This document shows positions 11,911 to 20,654 of a stretch of DNA of 64,000 bases, in pieces; positions within the stretch are counted from its first letter, which is position 1, and each line of letters opens with the position of its first letter. Source of the stretch: Aerosticca soli (GTDB taxonomy: Bacteria; Pseudomonadota; Gammaproteobacteria; Xanthomonadales; Rhodanobacteraceae); NCBI RefSeq assembly GCF_003967035.1, contig NZ_AP018560.1, positions 1,697,001-1,761,000 of the forward strand, written 5' to 3'. The position numbers and the translations under genes are program-made. Below the pieces are notes generated by a model. The model made no database searches, was not told the origin of the DNA, and was given only the letters and a program-made list of their open reading frames with translations.

Positions 11911-12948
11911 ATGAAAGCACTCGTATATCAGGGCCCCGGCAAGAAAGCGCTGGAAGAGCGGCCCAGGCCCGCGATCCAGACGCCCAGCGACGCCATCGTC
12001 AAGGTGCTCAAGACCACCATCTGCGGCACCGACCTGCACATCCTCAAGGGCGACGTGCCGACCTGCACGCCCGGCCGCATCCTCGGGCACGAGGGCGTCG
12101 GCGTGGTCGAGGAGGTCGGCGCAGCCGTCACCGCCTTTAAGCCGGGCGATCACGTGCTGATCTCGTGCATTTCCTCGTGCGGCAAGTGCGACTACTGCCG
12201 GCGCGGCATGTATTCGCACTGCACCACCGGCGGCTGGATCCTCGGCAACGAGATCGACGGCACCCAGGCCGAATACGTGCGCACGCCGCACGCCGACACC
12301 AGCCTGTATCACGTGCCGGCCGGCGCCGACGAGGAGGCACTGGTGATGCTGAGCGACATCCTGCCCACCGGCTTCGAATGCGGCGTGCTCAACGGCAAGG
12401 TCGCGCCCGGTTCGAGCGTGGCCATCGTCGGCGCGGGCCCGGTCGGCCTCGCCGCGCTGCTCACCGCGCAGTTCTACTCGCCGGCGCAGCTCATCATGCT
12501 CGACCTCGACGACAACCGCCTGGAGATCGCCCGCCGCTTCGGCGCCACCCACGCGATCAACAGCGGCAAGGCCAACGTGGTGGACGAGGTCAAGGCGATC
12601 ACCGACGGCCGCGGCGTCGATACCGCGATCGAGGCGGTCGGCGTGCCGGCGACTTTCCACCTGTGCGAGGACCTGGTCGCGCCCGGCGGCGTGATCGCCA
12701 ACGTCGGCGTGCACGGCGCCAAGGTCGACCTGCACCTGGAGCGGCTGTGGTCGCACAACATCAGCATCACCACGCGACTGGTGGACACCGCGACCACGCC
12801 GATGCTGCTCAAGACCGTGCAGGCGCAGAAGATCGACCCCAAGCGCCTGATCACCCATCACTTCCGCCTCGACCAGATCATCGAGGCCTACGACACCTTC
12901 GGCCAGGCCGCGCGCAACAAGGCGCTCAAGGTCATCATCACGCCCTGA
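11911..12948 (+). CDS. Zinc-dependent alcohol dehydrogenase, MDR family
   Basis: A 345-residue medium-chain dehydrogenase. Catalytic zinc ligands are C38 (ICGTD) and H60/E61 (GHEG). Structural zinc cysteines are C90, C93, C96 and C104. The NAD-binding IVGAGPVGLAALLTAQ follows. It resembles the Tdh/butanediol branch and the alcohol dehydrogenases annotated as zinc-dependent, NAD type. The actual alcohol is unknown. RBS: GAAGAGGACGCG before the ATG. Single gene, divergent from the methyltransferase. Confidence 0.9.
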   Translation: MKALVYQGPGKKALEERPRPAIQTPSDAIVKVLKTTICGTDLHILKGDVPTCTPGRILGHEGVGVVEEVGAAVTAFKPGDHVLISCISSCGKCDYCRRGMYSHCTTGGWILGNEIDGTQAEYVRTPHADTSLYHVPAGADEEALVMLSDILPTGFECGVLNGKVAPGSSVAIVGAGPVGLAALLTAQFYSPAQLIMLDLDDNRLEIARRFGATHAINSGKANVVDEVKAITDGRGVDTAIEAVGVPATFHLCEDLVAPGGVIANVGVHGAKVDLHLERLWSHNISITTRLVDTATTPMLLKTVQAQKIDPKRLITHHFRLDQIIEAYDTFGQAARNKALKVIITP

Positions 12949-13004
12949 CGCCTCGTGACGAGGCCGGCGTCGCGCTCTCCGGCGCGACGTCGGCTTCGCG
13001 GGCT

Positions 13005-13508
13005 TCACGACGCCGGCGGAACGGTGGTGTCTTGTGCCGGCGTGGCAAACGTCTTGCGGATGGCGTCCTCGTCCGGAAGTGCCTTCGCCTGCCAGCGCAG
13101 GATGCGGATGCCGGCCGCGGTCAGCGCCTTGTCCTTCTTCGCATCCGCCGCCTGACGATCGGCCTTGGCATGCGTCGCATCGTCCAGCTCGATGACGGCG
13201 AGGATGCTCGCATCCTTGGCGCACACCACGAAGTCCGCACTCATGCGGTTGATGCGGTTGAACCACTCGTTGAAGTTGTGGCCCTTGCGGACGCCCAGCA
13301 GGCGCGAAAGCCCGACCTGCGCGAGCACGATGTGGTCCGGCAAGGCCTTGCACAGGCGGAAATACAGCACCTGCTCGGGCGCGGACAGCGGCTTTTTCGC
13401 ATAGAACGGCCACGGCGCTTCCTTGCGCGGCGCCTGCCTGGCCTTGGCCGCCAGCGCGAACGCGGCAAGCACGAGGAAAACCAGCACGAGGACAACGACG
13501 ATCAGCAT
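13005..13508 (-). CDS. DUF2726 domain protein with N-terminal membrane anchor
   Basis: The ATG at 13508 follows AAAGGAGATACGC, a strong ribosome-binding site, and opens with one hydrophobic helix (MLIVVVLVLVFLVLAAFALA). The soluble part, with EQVLYFRLCKALPDHIVLAQVGLSRL and later FVVCAKDASILAVIELDDATH, is a DUF2726 domain, which resembles a small restriction-endonuclease-type fold. The role is unknown. About 167 residues, with the soluble part predicted in the cytoplasm. Confidence 0.82.
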   Translation of the reverse strand: MLIVVVLVLVFLVLAAFALAAKARQAPRKEAPWPFYAKKPLSAPEQVLYFRLCKALPDHIVLAQVGLSRLLGVRKGHNFNEWFNRINRMSADFVVCAKDASILAVIELDDATHAKADRQAADAKKDKALTAAGIRILRWQAKALPDEDAIRKTFATPAQDTTVPPAS

Positions 13509-13573
13509 GCGTATCTCCTTTCGCAACGATGGCAACGACGACGGCGCGGGCTTTGCGCGACCGGCCGCAGCAC

Positions 13574-13589
13574 TGACACACCAGTGTCA
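13574..13589. promoter_or_regulatory. Perfect dyad TGACAC-N4-GTGTCA
   Basis: A 6-4-6 inverted repeat lies in the 180-base gap between the divergent DUF2726 and ppk1 genes. It is the shape of an operator, but I cannot name the regulator. It lies about 65 bases upstream of the DUF2726 start and 100 bases upstream of ppk1. Confidence 0.35.
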
Positions 13590-13688
13590 ACCACTGCGTG
13601 ATATCACGTTCGTTCGATCCTGCAAGAGGCGATGCCGCTGCGACGGGAGGCACCCGGGTCCGCGGCCCTCGGCTAGCATGGACAGCCT

Positions 13689-15821
13689 ATGACCTCAGCC
13701 AACCAGCCAGCGCATCCCGTCCCGTCACCGGCGGCGGCTGAAACGCCTGCGGTCGATCTCAACGACCCCGCGCTCTACATCAACCGCGAGATCTCGCAGC
13801 TCAAGTTCAACGTCCGCGTGCTGGACCAGTCCCTGGACGAGCGCACGCCGCTCCTGGAACGGCTCAAGTTCCTGCTGATCTTCTCGCGCAACATGGACGA
13901 GTTCTTCGAGATCCGTGTCGCCGGGCTCAAGCACCAGATCGCCTTCGGCCACGAGCTGGTGGGCGCGGATGGCTTGCCGCCGCAGCGCGTGCTGGCCGAG
14001 ATCAGCGCGATCGCGCACCGGCAGATCGAACGCCAGTACGCGATCCTGAACGAGCGCATCCTGCCCGAGCTCGACGCGCACGGCATCCGCATCGTCCGAC
14101 GCTCGCAGTGGACGCCGCGGCAAAAACGCTGGATCGCCCGCCACTTCCACCACGAAGTGGCGCCGCTGTTGACGCCGATCGGGCTCGACCCGACCCATCC
14201 GTTTCCATTGCTGGTCAACAAGAGCCTCAACTTCATCGTCAAGCTGGAAGGCGCCGATGCCTTCGGGCGCGATTCCGGCCTGGCCATCCTGCCCGCGCCG
14301 CGCATCCTGCCGCGGCTGGTACGTCTGCCCGACGAGGTCTGCGACGGCGGCCACAACTACGTGCTGCTGTCCTCGATCATGCATGCGCATGCCCAGGAGC
14401 TCTTTCCCGGCATGAAGGTGCTCGGTTGCTACCAGTTCCGGCTGACCCGCAACGCCGACCTCAGCATCGACCCCGAGGATGTCGAGGATCTCGCCCTGGC
14501 CTTGCGCGGCGAGCTCGCCTCGCGGCGCTTCGGCGACGCGGTGCGACTGGAGGTGGCCGACAATTGCCCGCGCGAGCTTGCCGACTATCTCCTGCACCGC
14601 TTCGGCCTGGGCCCCGACGAGCTCTATGAAGTCAACGGACCGGTGAACCTGGCGCGCCTGTTCGGCATCGTCAACCAGGTGAACTTCCCCGAGCTGCAAT
14701 ACCGGCCGTTCACGCCAAGCCTGCCCAAGGTGCTGCAAAAGAGCGAGGACCTGTTCCGCGCGATCGCCCGGCAGGACATCCTGCTGCTGCATCCCTACGA
14801 ATCCTTCGCGCCGGTGGTCGACCTGCTGCGCCAGGCGGCGAAGGATCCCGCCGTGCTGACCATCAAGCAGACGCTCTATCGCAGCGGCGCCGATTCGGAG
14901 ATCGTCGACGCGCTGGTCGAGGCCGCACGCGCCGGCAAGGAAGTGACCGCCGTGGTCGAACTGCGCGCGCGCTTCGACGAGGAATCCAACCTGAGCCTCG
15001 CCGCCCGCCTGCAACAGGCCGGCGCGATCGTCGTCTACGGCGTGGTCGGCATGAAGACGCACGCCAAGCTGATGCTGATCCAGCGCCGCGAGGGCGATGA
15101 ACTGGTGCGCTATGCGCATCTGGGCACCGGCAACTACCACACCGGCAACGCGCGGCTGTACACCGACTACAGCCTGCTGACCTCGGATGAGGCCTTGTGC
15201 GAGGACGTGCACAAGCTGTTCGGACTGTTGACCGGCATGGGCAAGCTGCAACCGATGAAAAAACTGCTGCATGCGCCGTTCACGCTGAAGAAGACCCTGC
15301 TCGAACTGATCGCCGCCGAGGCTCGCCATGCCGAGGCCGGGCGGCCAGCGCAGATCGTCATCAAGGTCAACGCGATCACCGAGGCCGGCATGATCCGCGC
15401 GCTGTACAAGGCCAGCATGGCCGGGGTGAAGATCGATCTCATCGTGCGCGGCATGTGTTGTCTGCGGCCCGGCGTGCCCGGCGTGTCGCACAACATCCGC
15501 GTGCGCTCGGTGATCGGTCGTTTCCTGGAGCACAGCCGGGTGTACTGGTTCGCCAACGGTGGTGAGCCCAGGATCTATCTGGGCAGCGCGGATCTCATGG
15601 AGCGCAACCTGGACCGACGCGTCGAGGCGGTCTTCCCGATCGAGGGCAAAAAGCTGCAACAGCGCATCCGCAAGGAGCTGGATCTGTATCTGGCCGACAA
15701 CAGCAGCGCCTCGGTACTGTTGCCGAACGGCGAATATCAACGCCTGCAGCCCGGCGCCGGGCAGAGCGTGCGCAACGTGCAGGAACAGTTGCTGGAACGC
15801 CTGAGCGGTCTTGCCGGCTGA
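13689..15821 (+). CDS. ppk1: Polyphosphate kinase 1
   Basis: Reversibly polymerises the gamma-phosphate of ATP into polyphosphate. The 710-residue protein has all PPK1 parts: the N-terminal domain ([19 protein letters not shown]), the head domain, and two phospholipase-D-like domains. H458 in [10 protein letters not shown] is the residue that becomes phosphorylated, and H615 in [10 protein letters not shown] is the second active-site histidine. Cytoplasmic or membrane-associated. The ATG at 13689 has a weak Shine-Dalgarno. No ppx is adjacent. Confidence 0.96.
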   Translation: MTSANQPAHPVPSPAAAETPAVDLNDPALYINREISQLKFNVRVLDQSLDERTPLLERLKFLLIFSRNMDEFFEIRVAGLKHQIAFGHELVGADGLPPQRVLAEISAIAHRQIERQYAILNERILPELDAHGIRIVRRSQWTPRQKRWIARHFHHEVAPLLTPIGLDPTHPFPLLVNKSLNFIVKLEGADAFGRDSGLAILPAPRILPRLVRLPDEVCDGGHNYVLLSSIMHAHAQELFPGMKVLGCYQFRLTRNADLSIDPEDVEDLALALRGELASRRFGDAVRLEVADNCPRELADYLLHRFGLGPDELYEVNGPVNLARLFGIVNQVNFPELQYRPFTPSLPKVLQKSEDLFRAIARQDILLLHPYESFAPVVDLLRQAAKDPAVLTIKQTLYRSGADSEIVDALVEAARAGKEVTAVVELRARFDEESNLSLAARLQQAGAIVVYGVVGMKTHAKLMLIQRREGDELVRYAHLGTGNYHTGNARLYTDYSLLTSDEALCEDVHKLFGLLTGMGKLQPMKKLLHAPFTLKKTLLELIAAEARHAEAGRPAQIVIKVNAITEAGMIRALYKASMAGVKIDLIVRGMCCLRPGVPGVSHNIRVRSVIGRFLEHSRVYWFANGGEPRIYLGSADLMERNLDRRVEAVFPIEGKKLQQRIRKELDLYLADNSSASVLLPNGEYQRLQPGAGQSVRNVQEQLLERLSGLAG

Positions 15822-15890
15822 GCCTGCGGCCTCTCGAGGCGCATCCGATTCGCATGGCAGCTGCTCGCGGCCAACTCTCGCGCGAGCGGC

Positions 15891-16499
15891 TCATGCCGGC
15901 CAGCGCGCCACCTCCAACGCGGCGATGCGCCGCCCGAGCCGCGGCGCGAGATAGCCGTGCGAGCCGCAGGGCAACAGGCCGGCCTCGGCGAACGTGCGCA
16001 GGTACCAGGCCGGCGTGCGCCGGTGGAATCCTTCCAGGTCGCCTTCGGCGCCGTCGCGGCTGGTGAAGACCTCCAGAAAGGCCACGCCCTCGAGCATGTC
16101 GACCACGCCGGTCAAGCCGGCACGGATCTCGGCGGCGGACAGGTAATGCAGCACGTCGCTGCAGACGATCAGGTCGAAGCGATGGTCGAAGCGAAGCTCG
16201 GCGAGCTGTCCGAAGCGGGCGAGTCCGATGTCGCGGCGGCGGCCGTAGCGCGCCACCACGTAGGGGCTCGGGTCCAGCCCCCGATAACTGACGCCCGGAC
16301 GCAACCGGCGCAGCACCGCGCGCCAGGGCGCCTCGCCGCAGCCGACGTCGAGCACGTTGCGCAGCGTCCGGCCGAGGTAATACTCGGCCTGCGCCACCGC
16401 CAGCGCCACCTTGCGGCGCAGGGCGGCGGCCGAACCCACGGCATGCGCCGGATCACGGTACCAGCGATCGAAGTACGCCCGGTCATAGGCCTTGCGCAT
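15891..16499 (-). CDS. Class I SAM-dependent methyltransferase
   Basis: A 202-residue methyltransferase with motif I VLDVGCGEAPW, LDPSPYVVARYG after it, and LIVCSDVLHYL as the motif IV region. It starts MRKAYDRAYFDRWYRD. The domain layout resembles small-molecule methyltransferases, but the substrate is not known. It has no operon partner; ppk1 is convergent on one side and a small gene divergent on the other. Confidence 0.85.
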   Translation of the reverse strand: MRKAYDRAYFDRWYRDPAHAVGSAAALRRKVALAVAQAEYYLGRTLRNVLDVGCGEAPWRAVLRRLRPGVSYRGLDPSPYVVARYGRRRDIGLARFGQLAELRFDHRFDLIVCSDVLHYLSAAEIRAGLTGVVDMLEGVAFLEVFTSRDGAEGDLEGFHRRTPAWYLRTFAEAGLLPCGSHGYLAPRLGRRIAALEVARWPA

Positions 16500-16599
16500 G
16501 GCCTGTCATCCTCACGAGAAGCACGCAGCATCACCTTTCGCCCACGCGCGGGGCGACAGCATGCCGGCCTCGTGTGTGATTCGCCAAGGGATTTCGCCC

Positions 16600-16887
16600 A
16601 TGCCCATGATCCGCATCCGAATGATCGGCAGCCGCGACGATGCCGACCTCCTGCTGGCTACGCTGCACGGCATCGACGGCATCGAGCACGTCGAGGAAGT
16701 CGACGAACCGATGGACGCCATCCGCGACGATTCGAGTTCCAATGCACTCGTCGACGACAACACCGGGTCGCTGTACCGCATCGAGGTGCAGGTACCGGAC
16801 CGTCTGCGCAGCGATGCCGTGCACGCGGTGGCCGAGACCCAGGCCGAACAGCGCGGCTATGCGCTGGAATTCGTCGACGAGTTCTGA
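16600..16887 (+). CDS. Small conserved-type hypothetical protein
   Basis: A 95-residue acidic protein starting MPMIRIRMIGSRDDADLLL at an ATG preceded by AAGGGA. The pattern of alternating beta and helix, with many acidic residues and a VQVPDRLRSDAVHAV segment, suggests a small ferredoxin-like alpha/beta fold, but I do not recognise a family. A longer in-frame start at 16492 lacks a ribosome-binding site. Function unknown. Confidence 0.7.
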   Translation: MPMIRIRMIGSRDDADLLLATLHGIDGIEHVEEVDEPMDAIRDDSSSNALVDDNTGSLYRIEVQVPDRLRSDAVHAVAETQAEQRGYALEFVDEF

Positions 16888-16920
16888 CGCGCTTGCCCCA
16901 AAGATGCCCCGCGCCGCGGC

Positions 16921-16971
16921 GCATCCAGGGTGCGGCTTTGCAAGCCCAAGCAAAGCCGCGGTGCTGGATGC
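16921..16971. terminator. Long two-step hairpin between convergent genes
   Basis: GCATCCAG pairs with CTGGATGC, and inside it GCGGCTTTGC pairs with GCAAAGCCGC. It lies in the gap between the convergent 16600-16887 gene and the glucoamylase gene. It has no T-run, so it is a bidirectional end structure rather than a textbook intrinsic terminator. Confidence 0.5.
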
Positions 16972-16981
16972 CTCGTCACTT

Positions 16982-19336
16982 TCAGTCCTGCGCATCCGGC
17001 GCGGCGGGCACCACGGTGAGTGCGTAGTCGCGGCCTTCCCAGCGACCGTCGCGCTGCCACTGGAAGGTGAACACGATGCGCTGGCCAACGGCGAGATCGG
17101 CCGTCGGCAGGTCCACGTACCACACGTCCAGGCCGCAATCGCGGGCGAGCACGTCGGTGGGCGTATGCCAGTCGTCGTAACCGAAGTGCACCAGCGCCGG
17201 CGCCGGCAGCACTAGCCTGAGCATCAGCCCCTGCGGCAGCCGGTGATGCGGATGGCGCGGATTCCAGCTGCAGAAGGGACGCCGCGGAACCTTGCCGCCA
17301 TAGCGCTGCCAGACGCCCTCCGGACGGTCGATGGCATGGCCTGCGGCCTGACTGTAGGCCAGCTTGATGAACTCACCGTGCGCCCACACCAGCGGCTGCA
17401 CCGAGCCCGTCGGCCGACCGGGGAAAAGCCCGAGCGCGGGGATCGGGTCGGTATCCCAGACCTGCTCGGGCAACAAGCCGCCGCGGCCGGCCATCGCGTC
17501 CATGGCCTCGAGGTAAGGCTGCGCGTCCTCGCCGGCGGCCAGCGCGTAGTGGCCACGCTCTCCGGTCAGCAGCGGCCAGCCGCGGCCGATCCCAGTGCCG
17601 TCGTAGGGCGTGCCGTCGGCATGTTCGCCGTAGCCGTCGCCGGTGTAGCGGTGCCACACCGGGCCGCATGGCGTGTCGACCTTGAGCAGGGCATCGGCGA
17701 CCTTGAGCGTGTCGCGGATGCGCACGTCGTCCGCACGACGCAGGCCAAAGCGCACCAGCTGCAGGAAGTCGAGCGCGACCTGGTCGGCCGCCGGCGGCGC
17801 GGCGCCGTCCGCGCGGTTGCGGATCGGCAGCGGCATGGCGAGCGCGGCATGGTCGTCGAGTACCTCCGGCGGCGCGATGCGCACGTAGTAGCCGTGCACG
17901 CCGATGCGCGCGGCAATGGCGGTGCCGCTGACGTAGAGCCAGTCCTCGATGCAAGCGTTCCATTCATCGGCCAGGCCGAGCACGAAGTCGCGGGTCTGCT
18001 GGTCGAGAAACGCCGCGCCCTCGACCAGCGCGGCGATGATCACGGCCAGGGTGAAGGCGTTGAGGCCCGGATCCTCCTCCCAGCGATCCTGTGGCGAGAC
18101 CGGCCCCTCCAGCAGCAGAAAACGCAAGGCGGCGCGGATCATCGGCAGCACCGGCGTGCCGCCGAGCGCGTCGCAGGCGGCGAGCTTGGCGGCGAGCAGC
18201 ACCGGGAAGCCGACCTCGTCGAGCTGGATGCCCGACCAGTACGGCTTGCCGCCCAGCCACTGGTTCTGGTGCCAGTGGCCGTCGGGCTGCTGGGTGGCGA
18301 TCAGATAGCGCAGCACCTCGTGCGCCTCGCCCGGCAGCGCAAGCGCGAAGAAGGCGCCGGCGCTTTCCACCAGGTCGCGCGCCCACACCAGGTGATAGCC
18401 GCCGCGCTGGGTGGAGACGTGCCCCCAGGGCGTGCTCAGGCTCGCCACCATGGCGCCGGTGAAGGTATGGTCCTTATGCGTCTTCAGCACCATCGCCGAG
18501 CGCAGCAGCTGTGCCCACAGCCGGGGCGCCATGCCTTCCGGCGGGATGATCTGCGCAAGCCAGCTGCGCCACTGGCGGATGTGGGTGTCCCAGGCGTCGT
18601 CGAAGGGATCGACCAGGGCGCTGTGGGCCAGGGTGGCGGCCGATTGGGCGCTGGTGCAGAAACCGAGCGCCAGCGTCACCCGGCGCGGCAGTTCGCCGCC
18701 GAGCACGACCTGCCCGGGACCGGCCTGGTCGTAGGTCCAGGTCATGCGGCCGTGACGGCGAAAATCGCTGGCCAGATCGCTGGCCTCCAGATGTCCCACG
18801 CTCAACCGGCGCCAGCCGTCCTCGCCTTCGTGGGCCGCCATCAGCGCAAGCCCGAAAGGCCCCTGCCAGGCCAGCAGCGCGCGCAGGTTGGCGCTCTGGC
18901 CGATCGCGGCCTGGTTGTGCTCGGCGTTTTCGCCCACGCGCGGCAAGGCGTAGGCATAGGGCCGCAGGGTCGGGTCACCCTCCAGGTGCGCGTCGATCAG
19001 GATCACGTCGCGCGCCGGGTCGGGGCAGATCTTCAAGGTGAACTCGAACCGTGGATGGCGATGGCGGACGATGAGCGCCGGCACACCGACCATCGGCTCC
19101 TCGATCACGTGACCGTCCATGCCGCCGAGCTCGCACCAGAAGCCGGCATCGTCGGCGATGATGAAGTTGAGCAGTTTCAGCTGCGGGATGTCGATGCGCG
19201 GGTAGAACACCTCGGTCAACATGCCCTCGGCGGCGGTGAACCATACCCGCGGCCCCTGCAGGGTGCTGCCTACGGAGTCCTTGTTGGCCCGCGTCCAGGT
19301 GGCGGGCGGAGCTTGCGGCGGAGCCGGTGCCTGCAT
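16982..19336 (-). CDS. Glycoside hydrolase family 15 glucoamylase
   Basis: Releases glucose from the non-reducing ends of alpha-glucans. The protein has 784 residues: an N-terminal beta-sandwich (residues about 1-270, with VWFTAAEGMLTEVFYPRID) and a C-terminal alpha/alpha toroid. The catalytic-acid glutamate is in WSGIQLDEVGFPVLL and the base glutamate in LLPEQVWDTDP. No signal peptide is present at the ATG at 19336, so it is probably cytoplasmic. The frame stays open 180 bases further upstream but that part overlaps the divergent gene's promoter. It has no maltose or glycogen genes beside it. Confidence 0.92.
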   Translation of the reverse strand: MQAPAPPQAPPATWTRANKDSVGSTLQGPRVWFTAAEGMLTEVFYPRIDIPQLKLLNFIIADDAGFWCELGGMDGHVIEEPMVGVPALIVRHRHPRFEFTLKICPDPARDVILIDAHLEGDPTLRPYAYALPRVGENAEHNQAAIGQSANLRALLAWQGPFGLALMAAHEGEDGWRRLSVGHLEASDLASDFRRHGRMTWTYDQAGPGQVVLGGELPRRVTLALGFCTSAQSAATLAHSALVDPFDDAWDTHIRQWRSWLAQIIPPEGMAPRLWAQLLRSAMVLKTHKDHTFTGAMVASLSTPWGHVSTQRGGYHLVWARDLVESAGAFFALALPGEAHEVLRYLIATQQPDGHWHQNQWLGGKPYWSGIQLDEVGFPVLLAAKLAACDALGGTPVLPMIRAALRFLLLEGPVSPQDRWEEDPGLNAFTLAVIIAALVEGAAFLDQQTRDFVLGLADEWNACIEDWLYVSGTAIAARIGVHGYYVRIAPPEVLDDHAALAMPLPIRNRADGAAPPAADQVALDFLQLVRFGLRRADDVRIRDTLKVADALLKVDTPCGPVWHRYTGDGYGEHADGTPYDGTGIGRGWPLLTGERGHYALAAGEDAQPYLEAMDAMAGRGGLLPEQVWDTDPIPALGLFPGRPTGSVQPLVWAHGEFIKLAYSQAAGHAIDRPEGVWQRYGGKVPRRPFCSWNPRHPHHRLPQGLMLRLVLPAPALVHFGYDDWHTPTDVLARDCGLDVWYVDLPTADLAVGQRIVFTFQWQRDGRWEGRDYALTVVPAAPDAQD

Positions 19337-19463
19337 GGCGAAATCTCGCTTGGGGGAGGAGACTTGAATGGCCGCGGCAAGCGGCGTCCGCCCGAATGAT
19401 AGCCCGCCCAAGCCCCGCTTCCCGACGCTTGCTATGCTTGTCGCGCATGGCAGGGGGAACTGC

Positions 19464-20528
19464 ATGACGACCGTATCGACGGCACCGCAGGCGGTCCGCA
19501 ACGACCCGGTGCACAAACATCACCTGCAGACGCTCTACCGGCGCGTGTGGGGGCTGCGCGCGCTCGGCATGGGGTTGGGCAGCCTGGCGCCCCTGGTGGT
19601 GCTGCACGAACTCAAGTCGCCGGTGGCGGCATGGGCCTGGGTCATCTTCGTCGGCTATGGCTGGCCGCATCTGGCCTACGTGCTGGCGGCGCGCAGCCGC
19701 GACGCCTATCGGGCGGAACAACGCAATCTAGTCTTCGACACCGTGCTTGCTGGCAGTTGCGTGCCGCTCATGCACTTCAACGTGCTGCCCTCGGTCGTGC
19801 TGTTGACGATGGTGATGGCCGATCGGCTGAGCGCCGGCATCCGCGGACTCTGGCACCGCGGCCTGATCGGCATGCTCGCCGGTGTGCTGCTCGGCGGCAT
19901 GGCGACCGGTTTCGCCTTCGCTCCGCAAACGCGCATGCCGGTGGTGCTCGCCTGCCTGCCGATTCTGGTCATCCACACACTTGCGGTGAGTCTCAACAGC
20001 TACGCGCTGGTACGCAGGACGCAGCAGCAGAACATTCTCCTGAAAAAACTCAGCCGTACGGATGCCCTCACCGGCCTGGTCAACCGCGGTCACTGGGAAC
20101 AGGCCGCCACCACCCTGCTCGCCACCGTGCCAGCGGGCGAGGCGAGCCTGCTGATGATGGATCTGGATGCCTTCAAGCAGATCAACGACGACTACGGGCA
20201 CCTGGTCGGCGACGATGTGCTGCAGGCGGTTTCCGGCGTCGTGCTTTGCCATGCCGGCGCAGGCATCGCCGGACGGCTGGGCGGCGACGAGCTGGTGCTG
20301 GCGGTGACGGCGGATGCCGCGACCGCGGCCGCCATCGCCGAGGACATCCGTGCCGGCGTGGAGGCGCTGCGTTTCGTGCACGCACCGGCCTTGCGTTGCT
20401 CGGTCAGCATCGGCCTGGCGACCAACGGCACCGCCGGGGGCAGCCTGCGTGTCTGGCTGGATGCCGCCGACCAGGCGCTGTACCGCGCCAAGGCGCAAGG
20501 GCGCAACCGCGCCAGCGCCCCGGCTTGA
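19464..20528 (+). CDS. MASE2-GGDEF diguanylate cyclase
   Basis: Makes cyclic di-GMP from two GTP. The N-terminal half (residues about 30-180) holds several membrane helices of the MASE2 sensor type, as in DgcC/AdrA. The C-terminal GGDEF domain has DALTGLVNRGHW and the catalytic loop RLGGDELVLAV near residue 275. The motif is GGDEL rather than GGDEF, a variant accepted by active cyclases. No RxxD inhibitory site is apparent. The ATG at 19464 follows CAGGGGGAA. 354 residues, divergent from the glucoamylase gene. Confidence 0.9.
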   Translation: MTTVSTAPQAVRNDPVHKHHLQTLYRRVWGLRALGMGLGSLAPLVVLHELKSPVAAWAWVIFVGYGWPHLAYVLAARSRDAYRAEQRNLVFDTVLAGSCVPLMHFNVLPSVVLLTMVMADRLSAGIRGLWHRGLIGMLAGVLLGGMATGFAFAPQTRMPVVLACLPILVIHTLAVSLNSYALVRRTQQQNILLKKLSRTDALTGLVNRGHWEQAATTLLATVPAGEASLLMMDLDAFKQINDDYGHLVGDDVLQAVSGVVLCHAGAGIAGRLGGDELVLAVTADAATAAAIAEDIRAGVEALRFVHAPALRCSVSIGLATNGTAGGSLRVWLDAADQALYRAKAQGRNRASAPA

Positions 20529-20654
20529 GCGTCCTCCCGACACCGGCGCCAGCAGGACAGGCTGAATCGCGCCGATACGGCGTTGGCCCGCGCGTCCACC
20601 GCGAAGACTATCGTTGCGTTCTGCTCGAAGGTCCGCCGCCCTTGGGTCAGCGCC

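Noticed and set aside
17243-19399. Long plus-strand frame opposite the glucoamylase gene
   Set aside because: No domain character; an antisense shadow of the GH15 gene.
20279-20297. GGDEL instead of GGDEF as a sign of a dead cyclase
   Set aside because: The variant is found in active cyclases and the rest of the catalytic loop is intact.
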